DNA of 64,000 nt, from positions 1 to 64,000 of IMG/VR virus record IMGVR_UViG_3300036766_000185; one strand, given 5' to 3'. This DNA is from a virus. The position numbers and the translations under genes are program-made. The notes below the pieces were generated by a model. It was not told where the DNA came from and did not search any database. It worked only from the letters and a program-made list of their open reading frames with translations. The stretch's first letter is position 1, and each line of letters begins with the position of its first letter. This document shows positions 17,035 through 25,987 of the stretch, in pieces.

Positions 17035-18865
17035 CTTCGAATCCGATCTTGATAGTGGCGTCTATTCCCTTCTCTTGTAGGGATTGTACGACCTCTTTTA
17101 ACATTTCATGCTGTTTATCGATCGGTTTTCGACGATTAACTTTCATAGCAACCACGCCTGTAGTGGGTGCTTTCTCTTCTTCAGGTTTAGCAGCGACTTC
17201 TTCCTTCTTATCTGATTCTTTAGGAGTTGGTTTCTCTCCAGGCTTAGGAGTCTCTTTCAAATTCTGATTCGGAGCGCCCTGCTCTTTATCAGCAGCGGCT
17301 TGCTCGTCAATATCTTCACGCCCTTCTTCTTTGGCTGCAAGATCAGAAACGGCCACTACTTGCGGAGTCGCGATAGTAACGGTATCTCCGCCATCGACCG
17401 GTTTCAATCCTAGTTTCTTTCTTCGTTCGTTGATGGACAGCACACCATGTTCAATATCTCGTGCATCCACGTTTGATTCCTTCTCTTGATCAGCAACGTC
17501 TGAGTCCTGCCACACAAACTTAATATCTGAGTAAGGCTTCCCGTAATTAGAGTCAAAAATTTCCTTCTTAACAATCTCTGTGTTGTAATATTGCTGTAGT
17601 AAATGAAAGACCGTCTGAATCCCTCTAGCTCGTGAAATTCCCTGCTGTGTTTCACTTGTGGTTCGATGATAGTCCACAACGAATCCAATATCCTGACCTG
17701 ATAGGCCGTAACAAGCAGTCTTAATGGCAAGAGTCCATTTGAGATACTCCATCATCTGCATATCTCTGTTGGACATATTTCTGATGGGAATAAACTTAGA
17801 GTTCTCGCTCCCACTAATAAAGAGCATCTTGTGTAGACCACCACGACCCTTAATTTCGTTCTCCCACATCGATTGAAAGTTAGTTCTTTGATCGTCGGTT
17901 ACATCTTTTCCTAAATCAAAGACGCCTGGCGGAACGTTAGAGTTCTTAAAGTAATCGATGTTGTATTCATCTGCATAGATGCTCGCTGTGATCACGTACG
18001 CAGCTACCTCTAGTGGGCTAATTCCGTATCCGGATGCCTGAGGATTCGACACCATATAGATCAATTCATCTTTGGTAAATTCGGCTCGAATTATACCGCC
18101 ATCTTCCCAAACGAACGCGGGGTCCGGAGGAAGAGGAATTGTGCGATCCTCATTTCTGTAGATTCGCACATCTTTTCCCGGAATGTGATAGAGTTCAGCT
18201 AGCTCTCCACGATGATTTAGATTCTTTACTAGACAACCGGCATCGTAAATTAAAATGTCGTCTAATAGCAAGTCTTGTAGAGTCCTAAATGTTGATTCGA
18301 CTCCGCGCTCGGATGGAGTGCTAAAGATCTTTTTAACTGGCTCTATGTGGCTTTCTGCCTCGGCCCGTATCTGTCTGACTACAGAAGCAAAATACCATTG
18401 AATCGCCTTTTTCTTTTCCGACATGGCAGTTGGCTCTGTCATGATCTTCTTAAGCGTAGAACTAATATCATTCACTAATTTAGGATCAAGCTTGTCCGTA
18501 TGAAAATCATTCAGATTTCCTATCGCATACGGGGATAGATGAGACAACGCATATTCTTCCCATCGATCTACTTCTTGCTCGACTGCTTCGGTATCAATGT
18601 CAATATCCCACTCTGCTTGATTTACGAAGGCTCGAATGGTCCTTCGAATCGCCCACGTAATTGGGTCGGAGTTGGCAAGTCTGCTTAGAGTCTCTGCATT
18701 CAGCGTAAATAACTTCTGCTGTTTTTTGTTTACAGAGGTGTTCAAAAATCTCCACAGACCTTTTCGAGGCTCAGGATCTCTTGGATCTGGCTCTGTTTTC
18801 TTAGCAAACATAAATTGCTTGATGCTGTTGACCAGCCCAGATGAATTACTTTTGCTTGGTGGCAT
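17006..18865 (-). CDS. Portal protein
   Basis: 619 residues. 'LANSDPITWAIRRTIRAFVN', the linker 'WDIDID', and 'ELIYMVSNPQASGYGISPLE' with the following long helix are hallmarks of phage portal proteins, which form the dodecameric ring at the DNA-packaging vertex. The C-terminal 120 residues are low-complexity and Glu/Lys/Pro-rich (GEKPTPKESDKKEEVAAKPE), an extension beyond the usual portal core. Upstream lies a zincin gene overlapping by 20 bases; downstream lie the giant head protein and protease, the normal portal-protease-capsid order. Confidence 0.93.
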   Translation of the reverse strand: MPPSKSNSSGLVNSIKQFMFAKKTEPDPRDPEPRKGLWRFLNTSVNKKQQKLFTLNAETLSRLANSDPITWAIRRTIRAFVNQAEWDIDIDTEAVEQEVDRWEEYALSHLSPYAIGNLNDFHTDKLDPKLVNDISSTLKKIMTEPTAMSEKKKAIQWYFASVVRQIRAEAESHIEPVKKIFSTPSERGVESTFRTLQDLLLDDILIYDAGCLVKNLNHRGELAELYHIPGKDVRIYRNEDRTIPLPPDPAFVWEDGGIIRAEFTKDELIYMVSNPQASGYGISPLEVAAYVITASIYADEYNIDYFKNSNVPPGVFDLGKDVTDDQRTNFQSMWENEIKGRGGLHKMLFISGSENSKFIPIRNMSNRDMQMMEYLKWTLAIKTACYGLSGQDIGFVVDYHRTTSETQQGISRARGIQTVFHLLQQYYNTEIVKKEIFDSNYGKPYSDIKFVWQDSDVADQEKESNVDARDIEHGVLSINERRKKLGLKPVDGGDTVTIATPQVVAVSDLAAKEEGREDIDEQAAADKEQGAPNQNLKETPKPGEKPTPKESDKKEEVAAKPEEEKAPTTGVVAMKVNRRKPIDKQHEMLKEVVQSLQEKGIDATIKIGFEDAKTIAKDK

Positions 18866-19268
18866 TATTCTTTCGACTCCTATATTTCTTATCTAATGCG
18901 TCTGTGATCGCAACAACAATCTTGTGTTCAATTTTATCCGCTTGTCGAATGAATGTTTTTCTGGCTTTAGGGCTGTCAACGTGATTTCGAACAATTTCTG
19001 CTAACAATTCTGCGTATTCGTTGAATCTTGTATGTAAAAGTTCGTGAATGACTGTTCTCTCTACTTCCTGAGGCTCTTTTAATAGTCGTGTTCTATTAAT
19101 GTCGATCGCGACTTCTCTAGTCTCATCGTCCGTATCCACACGAGCATAATCACCACTTATAGACGAATTGCTTACATAGTTAAGAATGAACTTGTAGTCT
19201 GAAATTCCCAATTCGTTAGCCCAATGACCGATACTCTTCGCGAGCTTGATACCCCACGCATCTTTCAT
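18846..19268 (-). CDS. Zincin-type metallopeptidase-like protein
   Basis: 140 residues. The motif 'VIHELLHTRFNEY' (residue about 73) is a canonical HExxH zinc site, followed by a helix with HVD that may supply the third ligand. Size and layout resemble SprT-like or phage 'putative metallopeptidase' proteins. It may process a head or host protein; no substrate can be read from sequence. It overlaps the portal start by 20 bases and is coupled upstream by ATGA. Confidence 0.75.
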   Translation of the reverse strand: MKDAWGIKLAKSIGHWANELGISDYKFILNYVSNSSISGDYARVDTDDETREVAIDINRTRLLKEPQEVERTVIHELLHTRFNEYAELLAEIVRNHVDSPKARKTFIRQADKIEHKIVVAITDALDKKYRSRKNNATKQK

Positions 19269-19534
19269 TGTTGAGCTTTCCTTTTTAAATCGGCCATTAA
19301 ATCTATCTTATCTTGTACGCTAAGAGGCTTCCCAAGTTCTTGTAGGCCTCTGCAATCGTAGCATCTCTTCACTGTGCAATCGGAGCAATACTGACTCCAG
19401 TATCCAATTCTAGTCAGAAATAGAAGAATCTTATCCTTGTCAATTCGAGTCTCTGATGCTATCTCGTTAACGGTATGCCCAGCCTTGAAGAGACGCACTA
19501 TTACCCCTTGACTTTCCGAGGGTATGGAGTACAT
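19265..19534 (-). CDS. Helix-turn-helix protein with cysteine cluster
   Basis: 89 residues. Residues 8-40 ('VIVRLFKAGHTVNEIASETR' onward) look like a helix-turn-helix of the resolvase/TerS type, followed by CSDCTVKRCYDCRG, a tight cluster of four cysteines likely to hold zinc. It could be a DNA-binding regulator or a small packaging factor. A TAGGAG site precedes the ATG. Confidence 0.6.
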   Translation of the reverse strand: MYSIPSESQGVIVRLFKAGHTVNEIASETRIDKDKILLFLTRIGYWSQYCSDCTVKRCYDCRGLQELGKPLSVQDKIDLMADLKRKAQQ

Positions 19535-19569
19535 GTTTAGCTACTCCTATATTTAAAGTGTCTACAAAT

Positions 19570-19863
19570 TTACGCGCTGTCTAAACTTCCAGCGCGGGAA
19601 TCTATATATGCCGTATCAGTTCGAACTTGATTTCCAGGTTCGGAGTGCATAATGTCTTTCCCCTGTCCAGATTGACGTTGCCCATAAGCCTCGTCTTTTT
19701 TGCGTGGCTTTTTCTCGTCGTCTTTCTTGGGAAAAATAGCTGATCTAGTATCTGGAGGCTCTGTCGCCGAATCAGTTTGAGGAGATAGAACGTTGTTATC
19801 TCCTATTGTCTTCTTCAACGAAACGAGAACGTCCTTCAACAAGATCAACGTTTCTTGATTCAT
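19570..19863 (-). CDS. Hypothetical low-complexity protein
   Basis: 97 residues from the ATG one base past the upstream stop. A short helix (ETLILLKDVLVSLKKTIG) is followed by a charged, probably disordered tail (KKDDEKKPRKKDEAYGQRQS). No family recognised. Possibly a virion-internal or scaffold-like protein. Confidence 0.55.
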   Translation of the reverse strand: MNQETLILLKDVLVSLKKTIGDNNVLSPQTDSATEPPDTRSAIFPKKDDEKKPRKKDEAYGQRQSGQGKDIMHSEPGNQVRTDTAYIDSRAGSLDSA

Positions 19864-19864
19864 A

Positions 19865-20140
19865 TTAGTGTACACCAGGGAGCAATTTCTTCACTGCCCA
19901 GATAGCTGTAGCGATGGTAACAATTCCTTTTAAGCAGACTGAAACAAATCTAGAGATCGCATCCAAATCACCCATCTTTCGATGAATGGAGTCCAATACC
20001 ACATTTTGTTCTGCTAATATCGTGGGAATGTGATTGTCTACTTGATCGCTGATATGTCCAACTGTCAATTCTAGGGCCGTAAGGCGATGCTCGATTGAAC
20101 TATCAGACATTGCTCGTGATTTCTTTACTTTGTTAGTCAT
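19865..20140 (-). CDS. Coiled-coil protein with C-terminal membrane helix
   Basis: 91 residues from the ATG; a TTG seven codons upstream has no ribosome site. Residues 15-60 form a coiled coil (SIEHRLTALELTVGHISDQV), and residues 70-88 a membrane helix (CLKGIVTIATAIWAVKKLLP). This layout, a helix bundle plus one tail anchor, is common in hemolysin-XhlA-like and holin-accessory proteins. Together with the adjacent three-helix membrane protein it could form a lysis pair. Confidence 0.55.
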   Translation of the reverse strand: MTNKVKKSRAMSDSSIEHRLTALELTVGHISDQVDNHIPTILAEQNVVLDSIHRKMGDLDAISRFVSVCLKGIVTIATAIWAVKKLLPGVH

Positions 20141-20163
20141 AGCCTTGTGTAAGCCTTTCAACG

Positions 20164-20451
20164 TTATCTTATAGTCTTAATCGATAGATGAACCAGTAGC
20201 AGTACCCAATTTAACAGCATTCCTGCTAGCAACAACCAACCTGTTCCTGGGTCTTTCTCAACAAGATGCTCGAAGATCTGCGTAACAGTGTATCCTGTGT
20301 ACATGAACGAGGTAGCTTCGACCAAACAAACCTGCAGAAAGATCGACAGCCACAGCAGCGACATTCCGTACATCTGTTTGTACCAGAATATGCCTGATAG
20401 TGCTAGCCAGTTAATTGCAAACGCCACTAGATATTTGTCAGCGAGATTCAT
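20164..20451 (-). CDS. Three-helix membrane protein, holin candidate
   Basis: 95 residues with three hydrophobic segments (about residues 5-25, 30-50 and 70-90: YLVAFAINWLALSGIFWYK, LLWLSIFLQVCLVEATSFMY, WLLLAGMLLNWVLLLVHLSI). Size and topology fit a class I holin, but no endolysin is adjacent, so the call is tentative. Confidence 0.5.
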   Translation of the reverse strand: MNLADKYLVAFAINWLALSGIFWYKQMYGMSLLWLSIFLQVCLVEATSFMYTGYTVTQIFEHLVEKDPGTGWLLLAGMLLNWVLLLVHLSIKTIR

Positions 20452-20452
20452 A

Positions 20453-21748
20453 TTATTGCTTGACGTAGCTTACTAGAAGCACGTCTCCTGTTAGTGGGGC
20501 TGTGTTGAAGGTGATTGTGTCTGCTACTATTGTGTAGTCGTTGGTCATCCCAGGAGCCTGTAGAAGCCCGTTAAGATAGACCGACACCGTTCCTGCTCCA
20601 GGAGTATTGGCTAGAACAAATGTATCGTTCACACCGTTGATATCCCCAGAGGGAATTTCATTAGCAACGTAGTCTGATGTGATAACAACTTCATCTAGAT
20701 AGGCCAGTCCATGATCCACGCTAGACCCATCTTTCCAATGGATACGCTCATCATCAGCCGACGACACAAAAAGAGAATCATCTGCAATATCCACCGCGGC
20801 TTCAAATGCTATGAAGTTAATCATCGTCGGTCCGGTGCCATTAGTCAAACGAACGGCTCCTGGAACAACGATACCGAGACTATCAATAGCAAGTCTAGCT
20901 TCTGCCATACTGAAGTTCCCTTCAGCGGCTAGGTTCTGAATGATACTAACGGTCTCTGGACCAGAAACGGAGACCTTCCACAGTCCTGATGTTACTGGTT
21001 CTCCGTCTTTGTAGAGTATTACACTTGGATCTGTAGCGTGTTGAATCTGCACCGGATGAAATATCTGCACCTGATCAGTCACCGCATCTATAATCAGATG
21101 ATTTATTGTACCAGTGAATAGTCCATCATCGTTGTTGTCAGAATCGATCTTCAGAACTTCTTCACTGAACTCATCAGCACGAGTCAAGAAAATGCGCCAA
21201 TACTTGTTCCCTCCTTGACCCAGATGATAGACCAATCCTGCACCGTCGAATGAAGAATCATTAAGAAGAGTAGCCAATCTCCATCTTAGCTCTGTAGTGT
21301 TAGGCTGCTGTCCATCGCTCACTATCCCTATGTCGTCAAAAGTATGTATATCACCCGTCACGGTTCCAATCAGACCATGTACGGTTGGGCTGCTTCCTGT
21401 CCCGCTTACACGATAGATCTTGTGTTGCTTCATTCCTATCGCATTAGACCAATTGATACGGTTGAAGTTAGTATCGTCTAGAACGTCGTTGCCCTCGGTA
21501 GTTGATGCTGAACCAGAAGCAACAGTCTCTCCAGATATCGCAACTCCGACTATTTCATATGTCCAAGTTGCAACTCCAGTTGTTCCCTGAGCGAGCACAC
21601 CTAGAATGCTTGGAACCTCAGCACTTCGTAGCAACGCACCACCAGTCTGCTCTAATTTGAATCCTTGAATATCAGCAGTAGACGATACATCGGCATCTTC
21701 TAGCGTGTGATCTAATACTTGTCTTCCAGAAACTTGTGTCCTAGGCAT
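20453..21748 (-). CDS. Fibre protein with shared C-terminal module
   Basis: 431 residues. The start MPRTQVSGRQVLDHTLEDAD is of the same type as the starts of the two leftmost fibre genes. The middle is beta-rich with segments such as 'HLIIDAVTDQVQIFHPVQIQ'. The C-terminal 80 residues ('NEIPSGDINGVNDTFVLANT' ... 'VSVYLNGLLQ' ... 'DTITFNTAPL') are the closest match to the 232-residue fibre protein. This copy is far from the main fibre cluster, among small membrane genes, so it may be a separate appendage. Confidence 0.75.
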   Translation of the reverse strand: MPRTQVSGRQVLDHTLEDADVSSTADIQGFKLEQTGGALLRSAEVPSILGVLAQGTTGVATWTYEIVGVAISGETVASGSASTTEGNDVLDDTNFNRINWSNAIGMKQHKIYRVSGTGSSPTVHGLIGTVTGDIHTFDDIGIVSDGQQPNTTELRWRLATLLNDSSFDGAGLVYHLGQGGNKYWRIFLTRADEFSEEVLKIDSDNNDDGLFTGTINHLIIDAVTDQVQIFHPVQIQHATDPSVILYKDGEPVTSGLWKVSVSGPETVSIIQNLAAEGNFSMAEARLAIDSLGIVVPGAVRLTNGTGPTMINFIAFEAAVDIADDSLFVSSADDERIHWKDGSSVDHGLAYLDEVVITSDYVANEIPSGDINGVNDTFVLANTPGAGTVSVYLNGLLQAPGMTNDYTIVADTITFNTAPLTGDVLLVSYVKQ

Positions 21749-21777
21749 TGATTATGTCCGTCCTCTCATGAAATCTT

Positions 21778-22059
21778 TTACTTTTCTTGATTTACAATCT
21801 GGTCAGCCGTCTCAGGAGTCTTGACTGCCTTCTCAGCGATCGCGAGTCTTGCTTCGTGCTCTTTTTCAGCCTTAACCACATCTGCAAGCATTTCTTCCGT
21901 CAGAATCTTTGCCCCTTCGATCCTCAGGACTTGCTCTCTGGTAACGCTAAGCTGATTAGTCAAACGCGTAACTATCAACTGTCCCTCGGCTAGTTCTCTT
22001 CGCAGCATTTGAAGGCGTGCGTCATACACTCTTTTTACGGCCTCTGATTCGATTTTCAT
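21778..22059 (-). CDS. Coiled-coil protein
   Basis: 93 residues, almost wholly helical with heptads (RREL...LIVTRLTNQLSVTREQVLRI). GGAG precedes the ATG. Probably oligomeric; no family recognised. Confidence 0.6.
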   Translation of the reverse strand: MKIESEAVKRVYDARLQMLRRELAEGQLIVTRLTNQLSVTREQVLRIEGAKILTEEMLADVVKAEKEHEARLAIAEKAVKTPETADQIVNQEK

Positions 22060-22074
22060 TTTAATCTCCTAGGG

Positions 22075-22296
22075 TTAAACTATCTCATCTTGAACAACTC
22101 TATCCAGACACGTCCCGCATAGGGCGCAAAAGGTCTCAAGGTATTTTCTTACTTTGTTTTCTTCACTTTGCGGGAGAGTTGATGTTAGTTGACGAAAGAC
22201 TATGACCTTCTTCGCACATGAGGGGCATAGGTATAGCTCTTCTTTGCTTATACTATCTGGGGTTTGAGTAGATGGAAGTTGCGGAAGCTGTTCCAT
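22075..22296 (-). CDS. Small zinc-ribbon protein
   Basis: 73 residues with CPSCAKKVIVF and CALCGTCLDRVV, a two-pair zinc ribbon with an extra cysteine. Shares one base with the upstream gene. Possible nucleic-acid or protein binding; no named family. Confidence 0.6.
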   Translation of the reverse strand: MEQLPQLPSTQTPDSISKEELYLCPSCAKKVIVFRQLTSTLPQSEENKVRKYLETFCALCGTCLDRVVQDEIV

Positions 22297-22709
22297 TACT
22301 TAGCCTCAGGAAGCTTTATGTACGGCTTCGGGCCATGTCGAACACCTAGATCTTCTCTAGTCAAATTGAGACCGTCTACTGACCCCTCAGAAATCTGCTT
22401 CATGAGAGTGTCAGTGCAGTCAATCAGTTTGCTCAGTGATTGTAGTAACAAATCTGTGTTAGTCATTGCCTTTAGCAATTTCTCTGTTTTCCCATCATCC
22501 CAAACAATATCTGTCGCATCGCCATGTCCATGAATTTCTTTCACATCGGCTATACTGTCAAACACTGTCGTGGTAGCTGTCGTGGTAGCTGTCTCAGTCA
22601 GCCAACGCATAGCAACTTTCCCATCGCCGAAGACCACACCCTCAGCAACTTTGCCAGTCCCGCTATGCCCGGAAACGTCTACATGACGATCAAGATGAAA
22701 TTGTTTCAT
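22296..22709 (-). CDS. Conserved phage hypothetical protein (DVSGxSGTG type)
   Basis: 137 residues. 'VDVSGHSGTGKVAEGVVFGD', 'GKVAMRWL', 'VFDSIADVKEIHGHGDATDI' follow a pattern I know from small phage and prophage proteins of unknown function: a compact beta barrel in which the DG/W and IHGH residues are conserved. Its C-terminal 50 residues are an added helical segment. It sits with small zinc and coiled-coil proteins. Function not known. Confidence 0.7.
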   Translation of the reverse strand: MKQFHLDRHVDVSGHSGTGKVAEGVVFGDGKVAMRWLTETATTTATTTVFDSIADVKEIHGHGDATDIVWDDGKTEKLLKAMTNTDLLLQSLSKLIDCTDTLMKQISEGSVDGLNLTREDLGVRHGPKPYIKLPEAK

Positions 22710-22752
22710 TATTTTCTCGGATAATCTTCTTAACCTTCCTCTTAACCAACGC

Positions 22753-23211
22753 TTATCGGCTAAGAAGTGCTGCTAAGATACTTGCAGCCTGAATCGCTCC
22801 CATAGCCGCTTCAACAACTGACCAATTCATCCAGTTGTATCTCAGCGATAATCGATAGAGCGGGATGAACGTCAAAGCCGCGACTATCGGCCATGCAAGA
22901 CGTGCACTGAGGAGACACGCCGGTACACCCAATGATAATCCAACGACTACTCTCTGCCACCAACGCGTTGACTCTCCGTAGCCCAAGGAATTAACTATAC
23001 CTAATCCTATAGCTACTCCTATGCTCTGAACCCAGGGGACATTATTAAGGACGCAGACGGCACCCGCTACGATAGGCCATACTATTCTTCGGAATGCTTT
23101 CCCGATAGCTGGAAGTCCTTCGTCTGGAATTCCGTCGTCTCCGTACCCATATCCTCCTAAGTACCAGAGGACTGCTCCGATCGGAACGAGCAGCAAATTT
23201 AACAGCATCAT
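22753..23211 (-). CDS. Multi-pass membrane protein
   Basis: 152 residues with about five hydrophobic segments (LLNLLLVPIGAVLWYLGGYG at the start; IVWPIVAGAVCVLNNVPWV; RLAWPIVAALTFIPLY; AIQAASILAALL at the end). No signature of a transporter is visible. It may alter the host membrane or superinfection. The start overlaps the preceding small gene. Confidence 0.6.
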   Translation of the reverse strand: MMLLNLLLVPIGAVLWYLGGYGYGDDGIPDEGLPAIGKAFRRIVWPIVAGAVCVLNNVPWVQSIGVAIGLGIVNSLGYGESTRWWQRVVVGLSLGVPACLLSARLAWPIVAALTFIPLYRLSLRYNWMNWSVVEAAMGAIQAASILAALLSR

Positions 23212-23369
23212 CCTATCTTCTCCACAACGTAGAGATCCTTGCCGTCTTTGTTAGTATCAAGAACTCTCCAATAACCGACGATAGTAGTGAACTCATCACC
23301 TACTTTGAGCTTACGTCCTAGTTTTGCTTCAAGTGCTTTCCACGAAACGGTCTGCACCTCGCTTGTCAT
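23208..23369 (-). CDS. Small protein, 53 residues
   Basis: A complete short frame MTSEVQTVSWKALEAKLGRK... starts on TAATG with the upstream gene and ends on TGATG with the downstream membrane protein, so it is part of a coupled chain. The sequence 'KVGDEFTTIVGYWRVLD' looks like a small beta domain. No family recognised. Confidence 0.65.
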   Translation of the reverse strand: MTSEVQTVSWKALEAKLGRKLKVGDEFTTIVGYWRVLDTNKDGKDLYVVEKIG

Positions 23370-24421
23370 TACTCTTGCTCGTTAGCTTCCGAAAGTTCTA
23401 ACGACAGAGCGGACAAGATCGTTTCTGCGATCTGACGCATACTATCAACGATCTGACCATAGGAATCTGCAATTTCAGGGTCAACTGAATGACGTGCTTG
23501 CATAGCCTTCATATCGCCTGCAAGTCCGACGACTCGCTCTAGTGAGGAGAGCAAATCCTGAAACGGGGTGGGCATCATCGGCATAGATTGTGCTGGAGTC
23601 GGAAGAATGTCTCCGTCTTTCTTGACTTTCTCATCTCCACCCTGCTCATGAACGATGTAGTTGGCCAGAGCGTGTGGATCCTCTACTCCTGGCTTGTCTT
23701 TGACCGCTTCATAGACCTCTGTATGAGAGGGACTACCCTTCTTTACGGGAATATCTGTCGTCTGATTAACTGCCAGTGGTCGAGCTTCTTCTATATGACA
23801 CTTGACTAGCAAATACGCAATCTCATGCGTCTGAAGACCATTAGCCCACTTGACTACTGCACGATCGTTAACTACGTTCAGAACGACACCCTTAACGATT
23901 TGCTGTCCAGTACGAGCGAAATTCTTAACAACTTGATCACCAATCTTGACTGGATCAACAGCGACAAATTTAGCTGCTGGCTCAGTCGTTACTGGTAGCG
24001 CTTGAGGAGCGTTAGTCGGATTGCTTACGTCGATCTGTATCTTGTCTGACAAAGCTTGCTCTTCCGTAGTAACTGTTTTACCCTTCTCATCTACGTCTGG
24101 GAGCTTCTCTCCACCTCTCAATGATTCATCGGGTTGAGCATCATTGTCATGCGTCGGAGTCGCTTTGGTGTCTGATATGGGACGCACAGCCTCTACTCTA
24201 GTCGGAGTCTGCATCTGTTTCTTAAGATCAGACTCTTTTTCTTTTCGAAGCTCGGTCCCTGTAACGATACGAACTGTCTTCTGTACTGTCTTTTTGCTGT
24301 CCATCATCGCGTCAAATAGCTTACGCGAATAATTTTCTTCTTCCGTAGACAACAAGATAGACTGCGCTCTCTTAGAGAGAATCGTCTTGATCTTGTCATT
24401 GTCGAATTTAAACTCTGCCAT
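23369..24421 (-). CDS. Virion-associated hypothetical protein with charged linker
   Basis: 350 residues. A helical N-terminus (residues 1-60) is followed by a disordered charged linker, a compact domain around residues 150-215 (DPVKIGDQVVKNFARTGQQI, then VVNDRAVVKWANGLQTHEI), and a helical C-terminus. The middle resembles a KOW/SH3-like barrel. It follows the HPRxxxGKF protein and may be co-packaged with it, but this is only context. Confidence 0.6.
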   Translation of the reverse strand: MAEFKFDNDKIKTILSKRAQSILLSTEEENYSRKLFDAMMDSKKTVQKTVRIVTGTELRKEKESDLKKQMQTPTRVEAVRPISDTKATPTHDNDAQPDESLRGGEKLPDVDEKGKTVTTEEQALSDKIQIDVSNPTNAPQALPVTTEPAAKFVAVDPVKIGDQVVKNFARTGQQIVKGVVLNVVNDRAVVKWANGLQTHEIAYLLVKCHIEEARPLAVNQTTDIPVKKGSPSHTEVYEAVKDKPGVEDPHALANYIVHEQGGDEKVKKDGDILPTPAQSMPMMPTPFQDLLSSLERVVGLAGDMKAMQARHSVDPEIADSYGQIVDSMRQIAETILSALSLELSEANEQE

Positions 24422-24426
24422 TTTAA

Positions 24427-25986
24427 TTACTTCCCTCCTTCGGGGCCACGATTAAGTGCACTTAGTAAGTCTCTTAGTTTTTCGAGCAAATCCGCTTTTG
24501 TTAGCTTCTTATGTTCATCGTTAGAGCGCAGTTCTTCGGCTAATCGTGAAGCTTCACCCATGCGCTCATCTTGATCATCATATTGATGTTTAGGATCATT
24601 CTCTTTATACTGATTGGGAGCGTCTTTTGAGCGCTCTGCTTCTACTCGTTCTCTAGCCGCGCCACTAGCACGACCAACTACTCTGGAGTAGCTCTCACGG
24701 GCATCCTGTTTGTCTTTCGTAGACATTCCATCCCACTTCTCTTTATCAACAGTAGGAGGACGATGGAGGCTTTCTGCTCCGCCGCCCGCAGAAAACTTTC
24801 CGTCTTCCCCACGTGGGTGTTGAGACTCGTCGTATTCCTTAGAAAGATCACCAGTCTCACTAGCTTTCTTCTTATGTTCTGCTAACCAATCCTCTGCATC
24901 CTGACCCAGATGAGAAGCCATTTCCTCTCGAAGAGTGGGATCCGTTGAAGACATAGAATCAATACGCGCCTGTACTTTATCTGAAAATTCGCTCAAGTCT
25001 GCATCTCCATTGTCAACAGCCCGCGCCTCACTAGCCGTTAACTGCCCGCGCACGTAATCCGCGTCGTCCATAGCCAGACCAGTCATAGTCTCTTTTGCTG
25101 CTACTATGAGTGTCCTATCATTAAGAACTTGATACCCTCTATCAACAGCGGCTTGTAGAATTTGAGCAGGTTCTTTGTTGCCTTTAAAATAGGGATGAGA
25201 GAGCCACTTATCAGCAGCGGCCTTTGATTCTCTCGTCTTCACATTTGCTAAATATTCTTTACCCGACATATGCTCGCTTCTAGCTCTTCGCGCTTCAACA
25301 GCCGCTCTGGCCCCTACTGCTGCACGTTCTTGACTGGGACGCTCTTCGCCTCCACCTGCACCGAATTTACCATCAGAGGATCTAGGATGTTTGGCTTCAT
25401 CAAAATCTTTTTGAGTGTCGCCCGAATCGATCGCTTTTTCACCCTTGGGGCGATCTTCTAGATCACGCTCTCTAGCGGCATCGTGCTCGGTATCTATACG
25501 AGTTTGCTCCTTAGCACCACCCTCAACCTTCGGCTCTCTTAGACTTGCGGTTTCCATATACTCTAATTGCTCACCAATTTGTTGAATAGCATATTTGGCT
25601 GCTGCCACTTTATCACGGCTGACTGCTGTAGGATTTTTCTCTGCTCGTCTTAGATCTCTGTGCGCTTGCACTAGAGCTACTCTAAGCCTCTCATAGCGCT
25701 TAGCAGCTTCTCCCATTGGAGCACCGCCACCTTCTCCAAATTTACCATCGCTGGCTCGTGGGTGTTTTCCCTCTTCCCAATCACCTTTAGCAAATTTCTC
25801 AGCGTCGTACTCGTCTAGGAATTGCTTGGCTCCTGCTACATCGTCGTCTGCACCATCCCAGCCAAGTTCTTGCGCTCCATCAATGTAGTCCTGATCAGTT
25901 TGCTTATTAATCAGCGTAAGATCTCGCTTAGCTAGATCATTTCGCTGGAGAAACCCCAGAGCGTCTATGAGCTTGTGTATGTTCAT
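24427..25986 (-). CDS. Modular protein with three HPRxxxGKF linkers
   Basis: 519 residues. The linkers WEEGKHPRASDGKFGEGGG (about residue 76), FDEAKHPRSSDGKFGAGGG (about 199) and YDESQHPRGEDGKFSAGGG (about 391) match the four linkers of the giant head protein. Between them lie a helical region (RYERLRVALVQAHRDLRRAE), a segment of about 140 residues of unknown fold (KTRESKAAADKWLSHPYFKG onward), and a charged C-terminal helix. I see no catalytic motif. By analogy with the head protein it is probably packaged in the virion. The Gly-rich stretches after each linker suggest flexible hinges. Confidence 0.75.
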   Translation of the reverse strand: MNIHKLIDALGFLQRNDLAKRDLTLINKQTDQDYIDGAQELGWDGADDDVAGAKQFLDEYDAEKFAKGDWEEGKHPRASDGKFGEGGGAPMGEAAKRYERLRVALVQAHRDLRRAEKNPTAVSRDKVAAAKYAIQQIGEQLEYMETASLREPKVEGGAKEQTRIDTEHDAARERDLEDRPKGEKAIDSGDTQKDFDEAKHPRSSDGKFGAGGGEERPSQERAAVGARAAVEARRARSEHMSGKEYLANVKTRESKAAADKWLSHPYFKGNKEPAQILQAAVDRGYQVLNDRTLIVAAKETMTGLAMDDADYVRGQLTASEARAVDNGDADLSEFSDKVQARIDSMSSTDPTLREEMASHLGQDAEDWLAEHKKKASETGDLSKEYDESQHPRGEDGKFSAGGGAESLHRPPTVDKEKWDGMSTKDKQDARESYSRVVGRASGAARERVEAERSKDAPNQYKENDPKHQYDDQDERMGEASRLAEELRSNDEHKKLTKADLLEKLRDLLSALNRGPEGGK

Positions 25987-25987
25987 T

